Shown: in pieces, positions 58,452-64,000 of the stretch | How the letters are laid out: every line of letters starts with the position of its first letter | Numbering within the stretch: the stretch's first letter is position 1 | Assembly: GCF_001005215.1 (NCBI RefSeq) | Contig: NZ_LBNQ01000013.1 | Coordinates: forward strand, 1-64,000 | Reading direction: 5' to 3' | Length of the DNA: 64,000 nucleotides | DNA from: Lampropedia cohaerens | GTDB lineage: Bacteria; Pseudomonadota; Gammaproteobacteria; Burkholderiales; Burkholderiaceae_C | The notes under the pieces: model-generated | Told to the model about the DNA's origin: nothing | Databases searched by the model: none | Seen by the model: the letters and a program-made list of their open reading frames with translations, nothing else | Translations under genes and position numbers: made by a program

Positions 58452-59297
58452 ATGAAATTCTTGAGATATGGCCCCATGGGGCAGGAAAGGCCTGCCGTTC
58501 TGGATGCGCAAGGCCGGCTGCGCGACCTCAGTGCGTGGACCCGTGACATTGACGGCGACTTTCTTGCCGGTCCGCTGGTGCAGGCGCTCAAAAGCCAGGA
58601 TCTTGGGCAATTGCCTCTGGTGCCGGGCCAGCCGCGCATTGGCGCCTGTGTGGGGCAGATCGGCAAGTTTATCTGCATCGGATTGAACTATGCCGACCAC
58701 GCGGCCGAGTCGAACATGCCGATACCGGCCGAACCGGTGGTGTTTGCCAAGTGGACCTCGGCCGTGGTCGGTCCCAACGACGACGTGCGGATTCCACGCG
58801 GTTCGAGCAAGACCGACTGGGAAGTCGAGCTTGGCGTGGTGATTGGCAAAGCCGCTTCCTACGTCGATGAGAGCACCGCGATGGAGCACGTGGCGGGCTA
58901 CTGCGTGATCAACGATGTTTCCGAGCGCGCCTATCAGCTTGAGCGTGGCGGGACGTGGGACAAGGGCAAGGGCTGCGACACCTTCGGTCCCACCGGACCG
59001 TGGCTGGTCACGCCCGACGAGGTGCCCGATCCCCACCAGCTCAACCTGTGGCTGGAAGTCGATGGCACGCGCTACCAGGATGGCAACACCGCGACCATGA
59101 TCTTCAAGGTCCCCCAGATCATCGCCTACCTCAGCCAGTTCATGACGCTACACCCCGGCGACGTGATCTCGACCGGCACGCCGCCGGGCGTGGGCATGGG
59201 CATCAAGCCCGAGCCGGTCTTCCTGCGCGCAGGCCAGACCATGCGTCTGGGCATTGACGGCCTGGGGCAGCAGCAGCAAAAAGTCGTCGCCGCCTGA
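58452..59297 (+). CDS. Fumarylacetoacetate hydrolase family protein (diketo-acid hydrolase)
   Basis: A 281-residue FAH-family enzyme. The N-terminal lid MKFLRYGPMGQERPAVLDAQG is followed by the core: ICIGLNYADHAAESNMPIPAEPVVFAKWTSAVVGPND, the metal ligands around DWEVELGVVIGK, and ISTGTPPGVGMG near the end. This subgroup includes hydrolases of 2,4-diketo-3-deoxy sugar acids (rhamnonate/fuconate pathways). The SDR downstream supports that role: the SDR would form the diketo acid and this enzyme would split it. The substrate is inferred. Confidence 0.85.
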   Translation: MKFLRYGPMGQERPAVLDAQGRLRDLSAWTRDIDGDFLAGPLVQALKSQDLGQLPLVPGQPRIGACVGQIGKFICIGLNYADHAAESNMPIPAEPVVFAKWTSAVVGPNDDVRIPRGSSKTDWEVELGVVIGKAASYVDESTAMEHVAGYCVINDVSERAYQLERGGTWDKGKGCDTFGPTGPWLVTPDEVPDPHQLNLWLEVDGTRYQDGNTATMIFKVPQIIAYLSQFMTLHPGDVISTGTPPGVGMGIKPEPVFLRAGQTMRLGIDGLGQQQQKVVAA

Positions 59298-59308
59298 AGG
59301 AGTCCACC

Positions 59309-60061
59309 ATGAATACCTACGACTTCAAGAATCAGGTGGCAGTGGTCACCGGCGGCGCCCAAGGCATCGGGCTGGCGGTAGTGGAGCGCCTGCTCGCTGG
59401 CGGCGCGGCGGTGGCAATCTGGGACCGCGACGCACAGGCGCTGACCGATGCCAGCCAGCGGCTGGGCGCGCTGGGGACCGTGGTGACCTGTGAGGTTGAC
59501 ATCGTCAACCTCGCGTCGGTGCAGCAGGCCTACCAACAGACCGTGCAGGCGCTGGGCAACGTCACGATCCTTGTGAACAGCGCCGGCATTGCAGGCACCA
59601 ACGCACCGGTGGTGGAGTACCCGCAGGATGAGTGGAGCCGGGTCGTGGACATCAACCTCAACGGCACCTTCCACGTCAACCAGGTGGTGGTGAAGGGGAT
59701 GATCGCTGGCGGCTATGGGCGCGTGGTGAATGTCGCCTCCATCGCAGGCAAGGAGGGCAACCCCAATGCCTCTGCCTACAGCGCCTCGAAGGCTGCCGTG
59801 ATTGCGCTGACCAAGAGTCTTGGCAAGGAAACCGCAGGCTATGACATTGCGGTCAACGCGATCACCCCGGCAGCGGCCAAAACCCGGATCTTCGAGCAGA
59901 TGGCGCAGCAGCACATCGATTACATGCTCTCAAAGATTCCGCGCGGGCGTTTCGTGCAGGTCCGCGAAATCGCCTCCATGGTGGCATGGCTGGTGAGTGC
60001 CGAAAACTCGTTCACGACCGGGGCGGTCTTCGACCTCTCGGGCGGCAGGGCCACCTACTGA
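59309..60061 (+). CDS. Short-chain dehydrogenase/reductase (probable 2-keto-3-deoxy sugar acid dehydrogenase)
   Basis: A classical SDR of 250 residues. The cofactor motif is TGGAQGIG, followed by NSAGIAG, and the catalytic Ser (VASIAG) with Tyr-xxx-Lys in SAYSASKAAV. The C-terminus is FDLSGGRATY. It begins 11 bp after the FAH gene. With FAH and a carboxylate transporter it fits a sugar-acid catabolic module in which it oxidises the 4-hydroxyl of a 2-keto-3-deoxy acid. This is inference by context. Confidence 0.88.
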   Translation: MNTYDFKNQVAVVTGGAQGIGLAVVERLLAGGAAVAIWDRDAQALTDASQRLGALGTVVTCEVDIVNLASVQQAYQQTVQALGNVTILVNSAGIAGTNAPVVEYPQDEWSRVVDINLNGTFHVNQVVVKGMIAGGYGRVVNVASIAGKEGNPNASAYSASKAAVIALTKSLGKETAGYDIAVNAITPAAAKTRIFEQMAQQHIDYMLSKIPRGRFVQVREIASMVAWLVSAENSFTTGAVFDLSGGRATY

Positions 60062-60178
60062 CAGCTACCACGTATCAAGTACCGCCCGCGCGGGCGGGCC
60101 ATGCGCCAACACACCTTCTCTTCTGCCTCGCGCAGGGCGCGCATGGAAAGCATCACTACAAGTACAAGGAGACAGTTC

Positions 60179-61504
60179 ATGAGTGTCAATGCAAGCATTG
60201 GTGTCGCAGGCGTTGCCGGGCGCGCCGCGGTGGCGCGCGAGCAGCAGGTCTATGGCAAGGTTTTCTGGCGTTTCATACCGCTGTTGGTGGTGTGCTGGGT
60301 GATTGCCTATCTGGACCGCGTCAACATCAGCTTCGCGAAACTGCAGATGCAAAGCGATCTGGGATTTTCTGACGCGGTGTACGGGCTGGGTGCCAGCGTG
60401 TTCTTCATCGGCTACTTTCTGTTCGAGGTGCCGAGCAACATGATCTTGCATCGTGTGGGCGCACGCGTGTGGATCATGCGCATCATGGTGACGTGGGGCA
60501 TTGCTTCGGCGTGCACGATGTTCGTGACCAGCGAGATGGGCTTTTACGTGATTCGCTTTCTCGTCGGTGCGCTGGAGGCTGGCTTCGTGCCAGGGGCGCT
60601 GTACTTCTTCACCAAGTGGTTTCCCGCAGCGCGCAGGGCGCGCATCAACACCATCTTCATGTCCGGCATCGCCTTCTGCGGCATCATCGGCGGGCCGATC
60701 TCTGGCGGCATCATGAAATACACCGATGGCCTGCTGGAGCTGGCCGGCTGGCAATGGCTGTTTCTGCTCGAAGGGATTCCGGCCGTGATCCTCGGGGTGG
60801 TGGTGTGGAAATTCCTGGATGACGAGATTGCCGATGCCCGGTGGTTGAGCCAGGACGACAAGGCCTTCTGGCATGCGCAGGTCAATCGCGATGCCAAGGA
60901 AGCGCAGGCCCACAACTTTCTCGCAGCGCTCAGGGAGCCTGCCACCTACACGCTTTCGTTCATCTACATGTGTCTTGCTGGCGGCATCTATGGTCTGGTG
61001 TTTTGGATGCCCCAGCTCATCCGCACCGCAGGCACGCAGGATACGTTCGTCATCGGACTGATTTCCGCCTTGCCCTATCTGATGGCGGGTATCGGGATGA
61101 TCCTGCTTGGCAAGAATTCGGACCGTACCGGCGAGCGGCGCTGGCATCTGGCCCTGACTGTGCTGGCTGGCGGCATTGGCTACTTCCTGTGCGGTGCCTA
61201 CAGCAGCAGCACGGTGGCGTTGCTGTTCGGACTCACGGTTGCGGCCACGGGCATCATCTCGGCCATCGGGCTGTTCTGGGTGTTCCCGCAGCGCTTTCTC
61301 AGTGGCATGGCCGCCGCTGCCGGCATCGCGCTGATCAACTCCATCGGCCAGCTTGGAGGCATCATCAGCCCCTATATGGTCGGCAAGGTCCGCGACGTGA
61401 CGGGCAGTGCCACACTGGGGCTGTACGCGTTATCGGCGGCATGTCTGGTGGCGTTCGTGCTGGTGGCCTGGGGCCTGCCGCGGCGCCTTTACCAGAAGGT
61501 GTGA
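60179..61504 (+). CDS. MFS transporter, anion:cation symporter (sugar acid/tartrate-type)
   Basis: An MFS permease of 441 residues with 12 membrane segments. The sequence VCWVIAYLDRVNISFAKLQMQSDLGFSDAVYGLGASVFFIGYFLFEVPSNMILHRVGARVWI is the signature of the ACS family, which imports organic anions such as phthalate, tartrate and hexuronates. I chose the ATG at 60179, preceded by AAGGAG; the frame begins further upstream without homology. It is third in the FAH-SDR-MFS operon and probably imports the pathway substrate. Confidence 0.9.
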   Translation: MSVNASIGVAGVAGRAAVAREQQVYGKVFWRFIPLLVVCWVIAYLDRVNISFAKLQMQSDLGFSDAVYGLGASVFFIGYFLFEVPSNMILHRVGARVWIMRIMVTWGIASACTMFVTSEMGFYVIRFLVGALEAGFVPGALYFFTKWFPAARRARINTIFMSGIAFCGIIGGPISGGIMKYTDGLLELAGWQWLFLLEGIPAVILGVVVWKFLDDEIADARWLSQDDKAFWHAQVNRDAKEAQAHNFLAALREPATYTLSFIYMCLAGGIYGLVFWMPQLIRTAGTQDTFVIGLISALPYLMAGIGMILLGKNSDRTGERRWHLALTVLAGGIGYFLCGAYSSSTVALLFGLTVAATGIISAIGLFWVFPQRFLSGMAAAAGIALINSIGQLGGIISPYMVGKVRDVTGSATLGLYALSAACLVAFVLVAWGLPRRLYQKV

Positions 61505-61592
61505 GGCTTCTGCTCCGCGGGCCAGGAGGAGCTTGCGATGTGTGGTTGCGCTGACAAAGCCCTTGCGCTGGCCGCCGACACGCATCGGATGC

Positions 61593-61630
61593 ATACCCAA
61601 AGAAGGTATGATCCAACCCACATTGGGTAT
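61593..61630. promoter_or_regulatory. Four-part GGGT/ACCC palindromic site B, candidate operator
   Basis: This 38-bp site begins ATACCC, includes AACCCA and ends GGGTAT, with the same layout as site A at 57301-57338. It contains a TATGAT -10-like box (61607-61612) and ends 14 bp before the HTH-nucleotidyltransferase ATG, so a bound repressor would block this gene's promoter. Confidence 0.65.
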
Positions 61631-61644
61631 TTTCTCAACCTGCG

Positions 61645-62277
61645 ATGCCTTCACGCACATCCGGACTGGCCAGTGCCCTGTTCAACCAAACACAGCAACG
61701 CGTCATTGGGTTGCTGTTCGGGCAGCCCTCGCGCAGCTTCTACAGCGCTGAAGTGATTGCCACCACGCATGGCGGCAGTGGTGCCATCCAGCGTGAGCTG
61801 GCGCGCCTGGCCGAAGCGGGCCTGCTGACGGTCGAGCGGCGTGGCCATCAGAAGCATTACCGCGCCAACCCGCAGTCGCCCATCTTTGAGGAGCTGTGCG
61901 GCATTGCGCGCAAAACCATGGGGTTTGCTGAGCCGCTGCGCATGGCGTTGCAGCCCCTGGCCGATCGCATACAGGCGGCATTCATCTATGGCTCGGTCGC
62001 CAAGGGGCAGGACACCAGCCAGAGTGACATCGACCTGCTGGTGCTGGCCGACGATATCGGCTACGCGGACCTGTTCGATTTGCTGGAGCCACTCAACACG
62101 CAATGGCAACGCAGCATCAATCCCAGCATCTACAGCACCGAGCAGTGGCGGCAACGCCTGCTGCGCGGCGACGCATTTGCGAGCCGCGTGTGGCAGCAGC
62201 CCAAAATCTGGGTGCTGGGCGATGCGCAGGCCATGGCCGCGGAGATAGGTACGCTGGGCGAAGGGCCGCAGCCATGA
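61645..62277 (+). CDS. HTH-nucleotidyltransferase (MNT-type antitoxin-like)
   Basis: A 210-residue two-domain protein. Residues 1-75 form a winged helix-turn-helix (RVIGLLFGQPSRSFYSAEVIATTHGGSGAIQRELARLAEAGLLTVERRGHQKHYRAN). A minimal nucleotidyltransferase follows, with the GS...DxD motif in YGSVAKGQDTSQSDIDLLVL (Asp pair). MNT proteins of this type act as antitoxins for HEPN ribonucleases, in known pairs by adding AMP groups to the toxin. The HTH suggests autoregulation at site B. Its stop overlaps the HEPN start (ATGA). Confidence 0.85.
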   Translation: MPSRTSGLASALFNQTQQRVIGLLFGQPSRSFYSAEVIATTHGGSGAIQRELARLAEAGLLTVERRGHQKHYRANPQSPIFEELCGIARKTMGFAEPLRMALQPLADRIQAAFIYGSVAKGQDTSQSDIDLLVLADDIGYADLFDLLEPLNTQWQRSINPSIYSTEQWRQRLLRGDAFASRVWQQPKIWVLGDAQAMAAEIGTLGEGPQP

Positions 62278-62723
62278 CCACCTCTGACCGTGCCTTCGTC
62301 AACCTCAGCGGTCCGGGCAAGCCGCTGCGCGCTGAGCCGCCCGATGCGGCGGAGTTCGCCGGTCTTGTTAAATCCGCCATGGCGCGACTGTCCGATGCCG
62401 ACAACGCCCAGCTTTCGCTGGAGAGTCGCTTCGATCTCGCCTACAACGCCGCCCACGCCCTGTGTCTTGCGGCCCTGCGCTGGCACGGCTGGCGCTCGTC
62501 CAACCGCTACATCGTCTTCCAGCTGTTGCCCAGCACCCTGGGCCTGGGCCCGGCCGTGTGGCGCGTGCTCGCCAAGTGCCATGACATCCGCAACCTGGGC
62601 GAATACGAGGGCCACCTCAACATCGACGCGCGCATCACCTCCGACCTTCTCAGGGCCTGTCACGCGGTGGCAGAAAAAGTGCAGGCGCTGCCGCCGATTG
62701 CGAACCCGACTGGTCGGCGCTAA
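62274..62723 (+). CDS. HEPN-domain protein (toxin-like partner)
   Basis: A small helical protein of 149 residues. It resembles HEPN proteins paired with MNT genes: LSLESRFDLAYNAAHALCLAALRWHGWRSSNRY and AKCHDIRNLGEYEGHLNIDARI. The usual RNase motif RX4-6H is not clean; the nearest is RNLGEYEGH, with Arg and His eight residues apart. The start overlaps the nucleotidyltransferase stop, so the two are translated together. Toxicity is inferred from pairing. Confidence 0.75.
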   Translation: MTTSDRAFVNLSGPGKPLRAEPPDAAEFAGLVKSAMARLSDADNAQLSLESRFDLAYNAAHALCLAALRWHGWRSSNRYIVFQLLPSTLGLGPAVWRVLAKCHDIRNLGEYEGHLNIDARITSDLLRACHAVAEKVQALPPIANPTGRR

Positions 62724-62997
62724 CTGTATGCGCGGCGCAGGCAGCGGCTGGACTGCTGCGCCACCTGTCTTCGCGAGGCCTGCCTAGCTGCAATTCCCGT
62801 ACTGGCACGGGCCCGCGCGCTTTTTGCAGCGCATTCCCGCGGACACTTTTTCGAATTGTCACAACTTCCATATTCAGCCATAAGCCCGCCATGCGTCGGC
62901 CATAATCGCCGATTTCTCGCGTCGGCTTGATCGACTGGTGCCTGCTGAAATGGCGGCAACAGTAAGGACTTGTCGACTTTTTCCGCAGGAGCTTTCC

Positions 62998-63690
62998 GTG
63001 TTCGCTTCTATTTTCGTCCGCGCAGCGGCAATCGCAGTGCCGCTGCTGCTGGCTGCCTGCAGCACCACTGAACAATCTCGCAGCCTGAGCATTCCGCAAA
63101 CGGTCGCCGCCGAGACGGCCCGCCAGTATCAGGGCCCGCGCATGCCTGTTTCGATCGGCAAGTTCGACAACCGCACCAATTACCAGCGCGGGGTGTTCTC
63201 CGACGGCGTGGATCGCCTGGGTGGCCAGGCGCAGACGATCCTCACCGCCCATCTGCAGCGCAGTGGCCGTTTTGCGGTACTGGATCGCCAAAATCTGAGT
63301 GAGACTGGCCAGGAGGCGGCAATCCTGGGGCAGGCCCAACAGTTGCGTGGCGCCAACTTTGTCATTACCGGTGATGTCAGTGAATTCGGTCGCAAGGATG
63401 TGGGCGACCGGCAACTGTTCGGCGTGCTGGGGCGTGGCAAGACCCAGGTCGCCTACGCCAAGGTGAACCTCAATGTCGTGGACGTCGCCACCAATGAGGT
63501 GGTGTATGCCGCACAGGGCGCTGGCGAGTACACGCTCTCGGCGCGCGAGGTGCTGGGCTTTGGCAGTACCGCCAGCTATGACGCCACCCTCAACGGCAAG
63601 GTACTGGACCTGGCAGTTCGTGATGCGGTTGACCAACTGGTGGCAGGGCTGGAGCAGGGCGCCTGGCCTGCTGCGCCGGTTCAGCCATGA
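62998..63690 (+). CDS. CsgG/HfaB-family outer-membrane lipoprotein
   Basis: A 230-residue lipoprotein. The signal peptide MFASIFVRAAAIAVPLLLAACSTTEQ ends with the lipobox LLAAC. The body has the CsgG-like features PVSIGKFDNRTNYQRGVF, LTAHLQRSGRFAVLDRQNL and LRGANFVITGDVSEFG. CsgG family members include curli secretion channels and periplasmic lipoproteins. I chose a GTG at 62998 because GGAG lies upstream and the signal peptide starts there. It begins a small operon with the DUF4810 gene. Confidence 0.85.
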   Translation: MFASIFVRAAAIAVPLLLAACSTTEQSRSLSIPQTVAAETARQYQGPRMPVSIGKFDNRTNYQRGVFSDGVDRLGGQAQTILTAHLQRSGRFAVLDRQNLSETGQEAAILGQAQQLRGANFVITGDVSEFGRKDVGDRQLFGVLGRGKTQVAYAKVNLNVVDVATNEVVYAAQGAGEYTLSAREVLGFGSTASYDATLNGKVLDLAVRDAVDQLVAGLEQGAWPAAPVQP

Positions 63691-64000
63691 TGCAGCGGAA
63701 CAGGCCCATGAGCCGATCGAAGCCCCTGTTGGTCATCTTTGCACTGGCGGCTGCGGTACTGGCTGGCTGCGCCAGCCGCACGCCCATGCTCTATGGTTGG
63801 TATGACTACCAGACCCAGCTGTATGCCTACTTGCAGAGCGGCAACGGCAACTGGCAGGAGCAGCTCGCCGCGCTGGAGCAAATGCAGGAGCAGCTGCGTG
63901 CAGCGGACCAGGCGCCGCCACCCGGCTTTCATGCGCAGTTGGGCCTGCTCTACAGCAGGACCGGCCAGATGCCGCTGGCCAGGGAACATTTCGAGCGCGA
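63687..64000 (+). CDS. DUF4810-family lipoprotein (3' end outside window)
   Basis: The N-terminal 104 residues are seen. The signal peptide ends in the lipobox LAGCAS, and the mature part starts RTPMLYGWYDYQTQLYAYLQSG. Proteins of this family follow CsgG-like lipoproteins and commonly precede a DUF799 lipoprotein, which would be just past the window end. The first ATG overlaps the upstream stop; a second Met lies seven codons later at 63708. Function unknown. Confidence 0.8.
   Translation, partial: MMQRNRPMSRSKPLLVIFALAAAVLAGCASRTPMLYGWYDYQTQLYAYLQSGNGNWQEQLAALEQMQEQLRAADQAPPPGFHAQLGLLYSRTGQMPLAREHFER

Overview
The window is about 64 kb of high-GC DNA that reads as a betaproteobacterial (Burkholderiales, probably Comamonadaceae-like) chromosome. 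The evidence is the gene content and protein style: a pilG-pilH-pilI-pilJ-chpA twitching cluster behind a rubredoxin gene and hemL, recA-recX, sucCD, a type 2 argC, a CysB-type LysR regulator and a DUF1841 protein. The genus is inference. I saw no rRNA or tRNA gene.

Layout. 1-590: 3' end of an IS5-family transposase and a gap. 588-2401: a ModE-type winged-helix protein and mnmE. 2582-11020: a type I restriction-modification island (hsdM, hsdS, an AlbA_2/ATPase gene, a shortened RhuM-like gene, hsdR). 11121-25255: a membrane protein, hemL, rubredoxin, the Pil-Chp chemosensory operon, DUF1841, an unknown protein and an MFS exporter. 25396-43353: a complete type I-F CRISPR-Cas locus on the minus strand, in transcription order cas1, cas2-3, csy1, csy2, csy3, cas6f, leader, and an array of 148 repeats and 147 spacers. 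A MarR-family gene lies immediately upstream of cas1. 44048-55757: recA-recX, MarC, argC, sucCD, a 5'-nucleotidase lipoprotein, an aminotransferase, and ybdD-cstA. 56219-61504: two LysR regulators and a FAH-hydrolase/SDR/MFS catabolic operon. 61645-62723: an HTH-nucleotidyltransferase/HEPN toxin-antitoxin-like pair. 62998-64000: a CsgG-like lipoprotein and a DUF4810 lipoprotein cut by the window end.

The most notable signal is in the 344-bp gap between cas2-3 and csy1. Two CRISPR repeats lie there on the strand opposite to the main array (38734-38815), around one short 26-nt spacer. The first repeat is perfect. The second keeps the Cas6f stem-loop but is degenerate beyond the cleavage point, so only the parts needed to make one guide RNA are conserved. 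The spacer partially matches a site at 38624-38641 that follows a 5'-CC (the type I-F PAM) and abuts the -35 box of a good sigma-70-like promoter for csy1 (TTGATT, 17 bp, TAGAAT). Fifteen of the first 18 bases match, and two of the three mismatches fall at positions 6 and 12, which type I-F Cascade flips out of the duplex. This predicts a guide that directs Cascade to repress its own operon, the logic of the cas-regulating mini-CRISPRs (CreR) described for other CRISPR types.

The main array has a leader with two perfect IHF consensus sites. It contains spacer pairs from overlapping protospacers, some on opposite strands and two next to each other, as expected from primed adaptation. The locus therefore looks active in acquisition, equipped for interference, and possibly self-regulated by RNA. 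It shares the window with a type I R-M island and a HEPN/MNT module, so the region is rich in defence genes.
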